DNA of 64,000 nt from Ganoderma boninense (Eukaryota; Basidiomycota; Agaricomycetes; Polyporales; Polyporaceae), in assembly GCA_002900995.3 (NCBI GenBank), contig CM035305.1, forward strand, positions 186,001-250,000, written 5' to 3'. A model generated the notes under the pieces. It was not told the DNA's origin, made no database searches, and saw only the letters and a program-made list of their open reading frames with translations. Position 1 is the first letter of the stretch; each line of letters starts with the position of its first letter. This document shows, in pieces, positions 44,870-55,651 of this stretch. Made by a program: the position numbers and the translations under genes.

Positions 44870-47800
44870 TCAGACAGGCCTCTGAGCGAGCTCCTCCACG
44901 GCCTTCGCGAGCCGTGCGTTCACGACCGTCTGCTTCTGCACCCTCGCTTCCTTGCCGTACCGCTTGTAGAGCTCTGCGTATCGGTCAGCCCCCTGATGAC
45001 GCCAGTGGGACGCGAGTTGCTCACCTAAGAACCGTTCCCCGACCCACAAGCCGAGAGGCGCATTCCCCACGCTGGCTGCTGGAGCTGTCGTCGGTGTAGT
45101 CGTAGTCGTCCCAGGTCCACTATTTGCGCTTGCTCCAGCCTTCGCAGTGACACCAAGGCCAGCAGCGAGCTGCTCGCACGTCTGGAGCATCGCCCTCGCA
45201 TGGTCGCCAGCGGTATGCAGGTAGTGTGCAGAGACCAGCGCAAGGACGAGGGCGCGCAGGTGGTTATCCTGTGCCTTCGTCGCGAGCTCCAACGCGTGCT
45301 TCAAGTGTTGTCTGCATCGACGACGCGAAAAATAAGCTGCAAGTTTGGCGGAGCGCGCCTTGGTATGGGAGACACGTACTTGGACTTGAGGATCTCGGGG
45401 GTGAAGCAGGACTCGAGCACCTGCCCGATCGCCTCGAGCGCCCCGCCCATGCCTCTGCATGCCTTGAGGACCTCCCTCCCCCTCGCCTCGACGAAGTCCC
45501 AGTCGTCGTACCCCTCCGGCCACTCGTCATCGGCGATGGACAGGCCTTCTCGCCAACTGTCGCCCATGGCATTGCGCCGCCGGTGGATGCCTACGCATAA
45601 CGCAACTTCGCCTGCGCGTGCGGCGATGTGGACGAAGCTGCCGGGATCGGAGTGTTGTGCGGCTGCGTGGTAACAACGCAGGGCGCGGGCTGGTCGTGCG
45701 AGGGCGTGTGCGAGGTGCGCGTGATGAAGGGCAATCCGGGCGGAAAAGAGGGGGAATATGTTGTATGTTCGAGTGTGCGCGATGAGGGTATCCAAATTCT
45801 GTCCAACTGTCAGTTCGTGGAAGACACCTGGCGATACGGGATGCAGACCTCTTCTGCAGTATCAAATTCGCTGCGCATAATCGAGACCTGCGACCCCTCG
45901 TAAGTCGTTTCAACCAGCGTATGAGAAAGGGGCATGCCTTACCGCCACGACTTCGCACAGCAGATCAGCCTTGATCCTCGCCAAACGCTCCTCGACTTCT
46001 TGCACATCCCCCGCACTGGCCCATAGCGAGACTAAGAAACACGCGGTCAATGAACAAGTCTGATTATCAACCATTGAAGTGACGCACATGATATTTCGCG
46101 AGAAGCCTCGACGTCCCATGTCGCGAGGCCCTCAGTGGCGAACACCTTTCGCTTCGGCTTTCGACCAACCGCATCTCGTTTCGACGTACTGCTGATGAGG
46201 AACCCCAACAGAAATAATATTCGAGGGTGAGTGACCTGAACCACCAGCGAGGGACCGTCGGAAAGCGCGATCTGCAGCGAACGACGCGCATATAGTCGGC
46301 CAGGGATGAGCTTCACATGCAGTGGGAACTCACCTCGACGTATCCGTCCGAAAACTTCTCCAACACTTCCGAGTCCAACAAAGCGTGCAGGTGAGACAGC
46401 CGTGGCGAGACCTCCGCCGCCTCTCCCGCGTGCGTATAATAAACCACAGCCAACATGAGCAAGTGGACTGCCATCGCCGCCTCGAACGGGTTCTCAAACA
46501 TAATGAACGTCTGCTCGACTACGGGCGCAGACGCCTTCCCTGCCTTCCCGCCCGTCTCAGCGACACCATTGCCCTGCGACTGCTCCAGCGGTTTGCGTGG
46601 CTTCGGGGTCGACGCGGGCTCGTACGACAGGCCCAGAGCGGCTTCCGCGTGCCGAATGGTGTCCCGGATGTCTCCCCACATACCGGCGGCGACGCGGATG
46701 CGCGTGTTCAGTACGCGCGCGAGGAGGGCGACGTGGTTGTGGTTGTGGTGTGTTGCGCGGTCCTCGAGTTCCTGAACCGCAGCGAGCGCCGCATGGACGT
46801 CTTGCGGGCTCGGCTGCGGGCTCGAAGTTCCGGATCGCTGATGTGGGGTGGTTGTTGGTGGCTTTGCAGGGCTAGAGGCGGGGGTGGCGCTGGAGAGCTT
46901 TGGGTTGGATACGGGCGTGGTGAGGAACGATATGAGGGTGAGTTGCGCTGAATACACAACGTGTGACGGGTCTGTGGGCATGAAGGACGACATGAGGTTC
47001 CGGATCTGATTCCGTGCGAACTTGGTCTTGTGTTGCCAGTGGGAGAGTTGGGCCTGCAGTAGTGCGATTTGGTGCTTATATGCACGGAGAGATGGGTGCT
47101 AGAAGCGTCCGGTTGAGCTACGGAAGGAATATAAAGGGTTTGAGACACACCTTCTGGGCGATGATAGACTAGGCGTGGAGATGGTTAATCAATAAATCCT
47201 CGATTCCCGACGGAGGTGACGACTACAACTATTCCCGTAACCATCCGTTCGGATGCATTCTACCAAAGAGAACGGGAAGACAAATAGAAGGGCGAGTACG
47301 CCTCCAAAACGTCTGATGAATTTGTATAGACGGGTGGGAGCCATCTCCGCCTGAGCTCCAAGATTTCTTCGCGCACACTTTGTATCGCTGCGCAACACAT
47401 ACGGAGAGCTTCCCAGAGACATCGTCGTGAAGCTCTCCGCATACAACGGCTAGCTGGCCGCTACGCGTCCCATCCGACAATTGGGCACGGTGGAGCTTCA
47501 CTATATGCCTGCCACCTCGCATACATGGGGGTCCCGCAACGTTGTCGCGGAGGAAGGGTATTTTATCCAGCCTGGGACGCGCCATGTTACGATCGCAAGC
47601 AGTGATAAGCATGCGGGTTCAAAGGAAATTCCCCCACATATCTATACGAAACTCGGTGGACGTTGACAAACATCGTGCTCCTCTTCACATTGTCTTCCCG
47701 TGCTTCTCTTTCGGAGGCATTCCACAACGGATGGATTCGAGACTAGGCCACGATACGATAAATGGGCGGACTTACCCCTCGGCTCAACGCTTTCTCGACC

Positions 47801-48326
47801 TGAATACCAAGTTCGAACGATCAGTTTTCTCGCGAAAGTGTGTGAAGGAGGAAAGGCGCACCTCTGATTCTATGCCTCTCGCCCAGGGATGCTCGTCCGA
47901 CTGGCTGAAGCCCCCACTGATAACCCTCATACCCAGCTCCGCCAGCCCAGTCCACGCGCGGCACTCGATATCCGGGGGTAAAGCAGGCAGAGTCAAGCAT
48001 TTTCGAAGAGCTCTAAGCGAGAGGATGAGCGAAGGTATGTAGTTGTTGTGGTTGGGAGGGTGGGCGAGCAGGGCGGGCAAGCTGACGAGGAGGATGGGTG
48101 TCGGGATGGGCCTCAGCCCTTCTTCCGACGGCGTGCGGGAGAGAGGTTGGCGGCGGAGTGCGGGGTCACTGCTGGGTGGGAGGCTCGTGAGGTCGGAGTC
48201 GCCGTCGCTGGCGGCCATGGGAGTTGGACTTGAGTGTATGCGCTGCCGTTTATACGGACGAGGATTGCCGTCTATCGCATGGTGAGGCTGGTTGTGATGG
48301 CGGGCTGGGGTTCGTACTGGCGCCAT
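44870..48326 (-). CDS. SCC4: cohesin loading factor subunit Scc4/Mau2 (800 aa)
   Basis: Ten exons: 48326-47862, 47799-47776 (24 nt), 47168-47151 (18 nt), 47098-46334, 46271-46088, 46031-45943, 45896-45849, 45798-45380, 45311-45025 and 44973-44870. Their sum is an exact multiple of three. Conserved Mau2 blocks: ILLVSLPALLAHPP, ECRAWTGLAELGMRVI, HKTKFARNQIRNLMSSF, HPRILFLLGFLISS, DTLIAHTRTYNIFPLF and HALELATKAQDNHLRALVLAL. The protein is an alpha-helical TPR-type superhelix that binds Scc2/NIPBL and helps load cohesin on chromosomes. The N-terminal 45 residues are basic and low complexity, as in other fungi. The two microexons are needed to connect SEVEKALSRG to SIIAQKHPSL. The intron between them is 607 nt. 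Confidence 0.88.
47169..47775. other. 607-nt intron of the SCC4-like gene
   Basis: About ten times the usual length here; donor GTAAGTCC, acceptor ..GCCTAG in gene sense. It contains a small inverted pair around 47408-47444 (GAGAGCTTC / GAAGCTCTC). No coding signal. Confidence 0.6.
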
Positions 48327-48928
48327 CGTTGACGACGATGAGCATCGAGTGGAGAGCAGCGTCGAGTGGAGAGCGGCGTCGACGCAAGCGGCAGGTCGGA
48401 GTCCAAGTCGACGCCCTTTCCGCCGTGACAGACATTGGGCGTCTAAACACGTGACGTAACGCGTATAGGCCATGCACGTGCGCTCGCGCTACGAACATTT
48501 GCCTCGCGGCGAGAGGTCGCGAGCACCGTCGCGTCAGTGACGCTCTATGTACCTACCTCCACCTTCCTCGACACAAATCTTACACCAGCCAACAGGAGGA
48601 CCGGGCATGGGACTTCTGATCACGCTTTGTGAATTGTAGTGCACCCAAAACAACATACACGGCGTCCATCCCAACAGTCACAAGAAGTTCCGCAGGACGT
48701 GAAATGTGCAATCGTGGACGACTGTGCTCGGGGAGCCCTTTGTAGCATGCACAAAGAGCGAAGCGTATTTGAGCGCCCTACTATGCGAGACACCAAGGCA
48801 ATTTCGCGCAAACATATCACCAACAGCGGCATCTGAGGATGTACGCCATGATGGGAGTGCAAAAAGAGTAATGATAACCACATGGACATAGTGAGCTCTA
48901 GTACCGTACTTGTTCGTGACACGCCAAG
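48327..48928. other. intergenic region upstream of SCC4
   Basis: No supported gene; should hold the SCC4 promoter and the 3' flank of the FunK1-like gene. Confidence 0.5.
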
Positions 48929-50378
48929 TTAATCCGATTCCCAGTTCTGGCGAAGCTGATCTGGGACTTTGTCGTCCCTCGGCCAAGCTCCAAACGGCCT
49001 CGATCTAGACAGTGCTCTCCTGAACAGGCCGAGAGCATGTTTGTGCTCCTTGAGCTTCGGCGCGAGCTTCATAAATGCGGCCCGCTGCTCCGGGGTTAAT
49101 TCATCAATATCCAAGCCTTCTTCCGAGTCTTCGGCCTCGTCCTCGTCATCCATCCCGTACTCCTCCATGAACCACCTCTCCTCCTCCGTAGGTTCCTCCT
49201 TCTGTTCGTCTGCCAAAGGGGTCGAGGATGAGTGAGGGCCTTGAGGTAAGTCCTTCGGCTCGTTCGCGAGAGCGTAGTGGGCACGAAGCCATAGAAGCAG
49301 TCGTGAAAACAAGGAGTTGATAGGGTGCACCTTGGGAGGCGTCTCCTGCGGGAGCGAGGAAGGTTGCGCTGAGGACGAGGCCGACTTGCTGGAGTTTGGT
49401 CTGCGTTCGGAGGGGAGGTAGAACGTCAGAGGCCCGGCGATGCGACAAAGCGAGAAGCGACCGTCCATCATGGCGTTCCATTTCGCCAGGCCACAGAAAT
49501 CCTCGTCCTCGCCCCGAGTAGAACCGTTGAAGTGTCCAGTGATGAACGCATCGACGTCCAGACAGTTATGTCGGAGATAGCGGATGGCACAGAAAAGGAG
49601 CAGGTGGAAGAACGACTCCATCTCGTCCTCCACGCGAAGGGGTCGCCGAAGATTGCTCAACGAATGGGCAGACATGAATTGCCATGTCCCCTGAAGGAAG
49701 CAATAGACGCGTAAGGACTCATACACAGACGAATAGCAAAAGCACGAGAGAGCTTACTGGGCGAGACGAGGGACGAGGTTCTATGCCCTCCTCAATCTGG
49801 ATAGAGACACTGTCATCGCTGACATCGGAGCGTAATATACTGGCCTGAAACGCCTCGCAGTCGCCTGGCGGACACGCGTCATTCCCCGGACGGTCGTAAA
49901 TGCGTCCGCATACAACTCACCTGAGATGCCTCCCCTAAGAAAATGCACAAGCTTCTCGCCGTCCCCAAAGTACGACAAAGCAAGACCATGACCGTCCTTG
50001 GCGACGAGCTGGTAGTGTCGATAGGTCTCCATCGGCCCGGGACGCTTTGCTTCCGCGTTTCCTGCCTCCCGGTATTTGTGCGAGATTGTGTATCGGATCT
50101 GGGACAAGGCATCCACGTCTACAGCCTGATGGTCTAAGGGATACGCATCATTGGCAGCTTTTGCCTTTGAAGGGCCCGATGTGGGTCAAAGATCATACTC
50201 AAAGAACGAAATCGCGACGCCCACGCACCAATGATCTATAAACTTCAGCCTTGCTTTTACCCTCGAACTTGATTGTGGACTCGAAGATACCATTGCCTGA
50301 ATCGCGCGTCAGGCATGCGACGTGGTCTTGCATTGTTTCGTCCGAGCTTGCACGAACAACCGTGACATTGGGGCTCAT
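48929..50378 (-). CDS. FunK1-type fungal kinase remnant or pseudokinase (420 aa)
   Basis: Proposed exons 50378-50229, 50164-49921, 49864-49758 and 49690-48929 join in frame. The C-lobe signature GTWQFMSAHSL ... DEMESFFHLLLFCAIRYL is the FunK1 hallmark found in large numbers in Agaricomycetes. Upstream, RHYQLVAKDGHGLAL and ELV-like GEKLVHFLRGGIS resemble the N-lobe end. The expected His-Arg-Asp-Ile-Ser catalytic loop and the Asp-Trp-(D/E) metal-binding segment are missing between GGIS and GTWQF. Their place is taken by an acidic, unrelated ~35-residue stretch. The tail is acidic (EEYGMDDEDEAEDSEEG). Either this is a catalytically dead member, or an internal deletion made a pseudogene with an open frame. 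The start codon is the least certain part. Confidence 0.6.
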
Positions 50379-51254
50379 GTTGGCTCCGCGGCTTTCTCTT
50401 CAGTCTTCAATCGCAAGGTGGAGGTGGCTCCGGAAGCTGCTACGGTTGCCTAAGAACGAGACCTCTGATACCAGAGAGGAAAATAAGATGCTGATGACCA
50501 CCCACTGGGGGAAAGGGCTTGGTGGCCCGTGCGGCATGAATGGTGGTTAGGATCAACTTGCTGGTTTGCCGAGCGCTGGACGTCCCGACGGGCCGTCGGC
50601 AACAGAACGTGGTGACCTCCGCCACGGCCCACCAGGTAACTTCCAACCAAGTTCCAACCACCCATAATGACGCCTGTATTCATCACCCCGGAGCACGCTG
50701 TAAGTTTCAGTGACGTCAGACGAGATGTCTCTGGGTCTCGTCGCTATAAAGTCCGTCACGCCAAAGCTGGTCAAGCTGGGCGACGTCAATCAGACGCATG
50801 GGTCTCGAAATGAAGCGGCGCGATTGCGAAGCGGTTCATTAGTCTCTCGGCACCCGCAAACAATGATATACGACTGGATTGCCCCTGGAACCCGGAAAAT
50901 GGATTTCGGCCAAAGTCTACGACAATGTTTGGCCTCCGAAAATATAAAGATGAGTGTCCAAACAGTGTTGCTAGCATTCACGCTTCACCGATCACAGCCA
51001 AAGTTATGCGAGGTCCGCGCCATACATAGCGGACAAAAGGCGGCTATTGTTCGAATATCGAACTTTTGAAGGAGAATAGCATTGGACTTTTGATTGTCGA
51101 TGGTGGTTGAGAAAACCTTTCATTTCAGTAGAGCGCCCTAAAAGGTACATATGGGAGAGCTCACTTGCGTCCACTTCTACCTCTTCTGAGCCTTTACTCT
51201 GCCCTCACTCTCATTCAACCGCCAGGCAGTCCGAGTCGCAGGTTAGTGGAGATT
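50379..51254. other. divergent intergenic region
   Basis: Between the FunK1-like gene and the F-box-like gene, which point away from each other. No coding region supported. Confidence 0.5.
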
Positions 51255-52412
51255 ATGTCAGTTGTTATTCATGAAGCTGACTGGCACTCTCCGAAGATGC
51301 TTTACCATGACCTCCTCCGCCGCGTCTTCGAACTCATGGACAACCAGCCCGGCGAGTTCAAGTTCATCAAACCCAAGCAAGCAACAGCGACAGGAACCTG
51401 GGCCTCCGCAGCGCTCGTCTGCCGCCAGTGGACGCTCCCCGCCCAGTCCGCCCTCTACGCCCGCGTCTTCATAACCATCATGTCCAACCCCGAGCGCAAC
51501 GCCCGCGCGATCCTCTTCGCGCGCACCATGCACACCGCCCCACACATCCGCGCGCTCCTCAAGCACTTCTGCCTCACCGTCAAGGGCGTCGCGGCGCTCC
51601 CGGCCGAGCTCGTCGACTGGATGGCGCACGTCCCGGAGGGCTCGCTGCTCAGCCTCGGGTCCTCCCTCGAGCACCGCCAGCAGCCCGCCCAGCTCATCCT
51701 ATACGCCGCCCCCGCCATCCGCGGCCTCCGCGCGCTCACCCTCCGCGGGCACCACCCGCGCGAGCTCCTCAACGCGATTGGGACCCTCCCGCATCTCGAG
51801 GCGCTCACGATCCAGTTCGATGACCTCGTGAAGAAGATAGACACCTGGACGGGCGTGGATATCACGCTCCCGCCCACGGTGCGGACCGTCCGCGTCGACG
51901 CCTGCACAGAGAAGTACCTCGCGCCGTCCATCGAGCTCATGCGGCGCGCCGCGTCCGCCCCGCACGTGCAGGTCCTCCGGCTGCGCCTCGTCGACCCCGT
52001 CGTGCGCGCGGGCGCCGCCGCGATCGCGCATGCGCTGCTCGGCGCGACGCCGGGCCTGCGGGAGCTCCGGCTCTCGAGCCTGCCGTGGGCGCCCCCGATC
52101 CCGTTCATGGACGAGCTCGTCGCGCGTGCGCCCGCGCTCGAGCGCGTCGACTGCGTGCTCGGCACCTTCAGCGACGTGCTGTTCGCGCGGCTCCCGGCGG
52201 GCGTGAGGGAGGTCCGGCTCGTGCTCTGGGGCGCGGAGTGGTTCCCGCACGAGGCGGCCCTCGCGCACCTGCTGGAGAGGGCGCGGCGGGGGGAGATGCC
52301 GGCGCTCACTGAGATCGAGATCTTTGCGCAGAGCGCGGCGCTGAGGAACCAGCTCGTTGGGCTCGCGTCTGCTTGTGGTGAACGCGGTATCACGCTACGA
52401 TGGACGGATTGA
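51255..52412 (+). CDS. F-box-like / leucine-rich-repeat-type protein (385 aa)
   Basis: A single open exon. I chose the ATG at 51255 (MSVVIHEADWHSPKMLYHDL) because the open frame before it has no conserved features. The first ~75 residues look like an F-box: LLRRVFELM ... TWASAALVCRQWTLPAQSALY. Weak leucine-rich repeats follow (LRALTLRGHHP, LEALTIQFDDL, VQVLRLRLVDP, LRELRLSSLPW, VREVRLVLWG). Such proteins are numerous in Agaricomycetes and are thought to present substrates to SCF ubiquitin ligases through Skp1. The target is unknown. The very high GC produces a long open antisense frame, which I regard as spurious. Confidence 0.72.
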   Translation: MSVVIHEADWHSPKMLYHDLLRRVFELMDNQPGEFKFIKPKQATATGTWASAALVCRQWTLPAQSALYARVFITIMSNPERNARAILFARTMHTAPHIRALLKHFCLTVKGVAALPAELVDWMAHVPEGSLLSLGSSLEHRQQPAQLILYAAPAIRGLRALTLRGHHPRELLNAIGTLPHLEALTIQFDDLVKKIDTWTGVDITLPPTVRTVRVDACTEKYLAPSIELMRRAASAPHVQVLRLRLVDPVVRAGAAAIAHALLGATPGLRELRLSSLPWAPPIPFMDELVARAPALERVDCVLGTFSDVLFARLPAGVREVRLVLWGAEWFPHEAALAHLLERARRGEMPALTEIEIFAQSAALRNQLVGLASACGERGITLRWTD

Positions 52413-53166
52413 TGGTTCGCTGTAAGATATGGTTCGCTGTAAGATAGACGTCGCCGACCAGAAGAACGCGTAGACTCGTTGCGGACCTGCAAGTAGTAAT
52501 GCAATGTAAGCCCAAGTTTCAAAGTACGGAAAGTGCCCATACTGCAGTAACCTCGTCCATTCAATGACGCGTATCGCCATGATGTATTGAGCAAGAGAGA
52601 AAATAACGAGTGGCGGTGAAGATTTGTCCTTGTGTACGCCATTTGCGGATGCTGTGCTCGGGCTTTGAACGTCTCAAAGCGGAGTTTCAAAGTAGCTGCT
52701 ACACCCTCGGCAGCCGAGGACTTTAGCGCTAGCAGCCGTTGAATTAGGAAGAGAACATGGGGCGAGGCACGTTGGTTTGTCCGCGCATACATCCAGGTCA
52801 TGACACGGTGTGGGTCTAAGAGAGTGTGTTTATAATCTAATGGGTCCAGCGGGTCGCCGGGACAGCGCCAAGAGGCCCCTTCAACTCGCTTGCAGCGTAA
52901 GGTGCCCGAATTTTTCATCACTAAGCAATAGTAAATATCACTTCAGGTCAGTCTCCACTCTCCGTGGATATCGCAGAATTTGCAGGGCTCGATCATCCGG
53001 GAACTTGAGTGTCTCCGCGAAACAAACGGGGATGTCTTACGATCTGCATATCCACAATGCCGAGTCACGGTCACCCTCGTCAGCGAAAACACACATACAG
53101 CGAACAACAGGTACTCACGAACGACCGCACGCGCTTTCCGCACACGTACATCGGCGCGCACGAGAG
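52413..53166. other. intergenic region, no supported gene
   Basis: 3' flanks of the F-box-like gene and the minus-strand transporter. If the TGA at 53167 is a recent mutation, lost coding sequence of the transporter would lie at about 53112-53166. Confidence 0.5.
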
Positions 53167-55651
53167 TCAGCACGCGCCCTGGCACGCCGCGACGGCGAGG
53201 AGCGTGCGGCGGACGCCCGCGGCGAGGACGACGCCGTTCGCGAAGAACGTCGCGCTGTAGACGACGAGATTCAGCGCGCACTCGGTGAGCGCGATGATGT
53301 GCGCCGCGTTCGCGCCGTGCGTGTCGATCACGTACGCGATCGGCGTCGCGCTCGACACCATGAGACTGAGATACGCCACCCTGCGAGCAGTTAGTGTGTG
53401 TGTGTGTGTCGCGTCAGGTAAGTATACGCTCAAATAAGTAGTAAACAGAGGGACATACGCGAGACACGCGACGGCGCCGACCCAGGGCATGTGGCGGCCG
53501 TTCCCGCCCGCCCAGCCGAGGTACCCAAACCCGCCGACGAGCAAACCGAGCGTGAAGACGAGGCGGAACTCGGGCTCGTACACGCCGCCGTTGCGCCGCG
53601 CGACCCACACGACCCACCAGTCGCTCAGGCGGCCTGTGATGAGGAGCGCGAGGAGGACCCCGAGGATGCTCCCGATGTTCGTTAGGCCCTGCCCGTGCGG
53701 CGTGAGCTGTATAGTAGGAATGAAAATGCGGGGATGGGGCCGGACGCACGATTTGGCTGGGGGTGAAGCCGTAGGTCACGGTGAAGATCGTGGATGTGCA
53801 GACGACCACGAAGGCTGGTACCGGACAGGCGTTAACGAGCCCTTCTTCGGACTGATGGGAGGCGAAGGAGAAGATGATCATACATACCGAGGCACACGGT
53901 CGGGATCGACACGCTGAAGAACGCAAACCATGTCTGCGGTGCACTGCAGTAAGTATGGGACCCGACCTGTCATGCATGGTCCTGGACACGCACCACGGGC
54001 GACAAGAGGAACGGGAACGGCCCTAAAAAAAGGCTGCACAGGCTTTCTGAGTCGTCGGAGAAGGTGCCGTTGTAGAGCTTGAGCTGTGCAAGGAAGGCGG
54101 CCGCAGCCAGTGTTGGCCCAGGTGGAGCGTTGGCTCGTTCAACGAAGTTACAATTTTGCATGGGACTCGGAGTGGGGCCGTTCTTGACGCTGTCTGACTC
54201 CTTCCCCACTGGCTCCTGTTTGGTGTGAATCAAGGTGGATGGTCGACGGAGATAAGTCGTCTGGACCACGGGTGGTTAGTCTGACTGTCCCACCCACAGA
54301 GACGGTAGATAGCAGGTAACGCCTGAGGCTCACCTCGGGCACGAACAGCAACACCCCGACGAAAGAGAGCCCACACGCGATACTGGCGAACCAGAACCCG
54401 AGGCGCCACGACAGGAGCTGGATCACATAGCTGTTCGCAAAGGTTCCGCTGTTCGCATGGGTTAGTCTGCGCTGCCGCAACGGCAGCCCTTCCACACGGC
54501 GAATCCACGAGAACTCACATGATTTGGCCTGCCGTCTGGAACACGATCCACACACACGAACGCGAGCCGCGCTCGTGGACGCTGTAGAATAACGATAACG
54601 TGAGCTCAGCGTGGTGGCTAAATACGCGAGAATGGACGGCGCACAAATATAGATGCTCGATCGTGTTTGCGACGAGGCTAGATAGCGATGTGTGTTCAGC
54701 ACAAAATAAGGCTATTCCGCGGATGCGTGAGTCACCGCTGTGGGAGCACTGTACGAACCATCTTCCAGCAGCTATTCCACGCCCTTGAAATACGCGCGAA
54801 GCACGGATGGACGCCATGTTCGGGCTGAGCGCCGCCCAGACGCATGTCGCGAACATCTGGCGGCGGCAGTTAGCTGTGACGGCACCGTGAGCGTGACAAG
54901 CGAACTCATCTGCGTACAAGGAACGTCGACAAAAGGTACACTACCCGATGACCATATTTAATGCTGACCGGAATGAGCAGGAGCCTGGTATGCGCGGGCA
55001 GGAGTATCGGAGGCCAAGTTCGAAAGGTCAGCCAAGCGGGGACTCGGACTCGGAGGGAACGGATTTGGGCTTTCGACGCACATGAATATGGCAGTGCCGA
55101 TATAAGTGGCGCCGAACGAAGATGCGACGTCGTCCACGGACACGTTGAACTGCTTCGCCAGCTCGAAGTACGCAGGGGTGGCGAAACCGGCAAGTGTGTC
55201 TGAGAGACTTGAAGCGAACACGCTGGTTGTTGAGTGCGAGACGGAGAACGGGGTTGGATGAGTGAAGTGAATATGGCAGCGGAAGGAGGCACAGTGCTCA
55301 CAGTGTCCAGAAGCATGCTTCCTTCTTCCATCTGGGCCAGTTCAACCTGCAATAGACACCGTTTGGCGTGAGCAATGAGAGTCGCGGGCATACAAGGTGG
55401 GGCGAAAGCCGGATGACGTACGGATCGCAGGGATCGTCCGAAGGCTGAGGAATAAGCACGATGTGGGAGCACTTGCCAATTCCTCGCTTCAGACCGCTCG
55501 CATCGACTGTGGTAAGCTGGCTGCGCTTCGCCGACAGGAGCCCCGTGCCAGGGACGTCCTCTAGCTTGTGATCGTCTAAACGGCGATGGTCAGCTTCGGC
55601 TGGACGGGCGGGACGTGCGACTTGGCCCACACCGAGTATTCCGAAAGGCAT
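53167..55651 (-). CDS. MFS transporter, DHA1 (drug:H+ antiporter)-like (518 aa)
   Basis: Fourteen exons: 55651-55633, 55575-55422, 55346-55302, 55222-55082, 54984-54918, 54856-54759, 54677-54645, 54581-54519, 54448-54334, 54260-53994, 53933-53888, 53814-53750, 53688-53459 and 53380-53167. The sum is divisible by three, and exons 1-12 match the plus-strand paralogue (59671-61638) in order and phase. PCDPLNWPRWKKEACFWTL is the DHA1-type motif before helix 1. LSPNMASIRASRVFQG and VHERGSRSCVW are the helix 4-5 region. A hydrophilic central loop (TTYLRRPS...) precedes the second six helices. An MFS pump or nutrient carrier at the plasma membrane is inferred. The frame stops at GAC-TGA while a plausible continuation (LSCAPMYVCGKRVRSF) follows, so a C-terminal truncation is possible. 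The acceptor of exon 13 could also be 18 nt upstream. Confidence 0.82.
53394..53409. repeat. (TG)n microsatellite
   Basis: Eight TG units within the last intron of the minus-strand transporter gene. Confidence 0.9.

Noticed and set aside
51455..52921. 488-codon minus-strand frame opposite the F-box-like gene
   Set aside because: Antisense shadow: Arg/Ser/Ala-rich composition without motifs, while the plus strand has F-box and LRR-like patterns.
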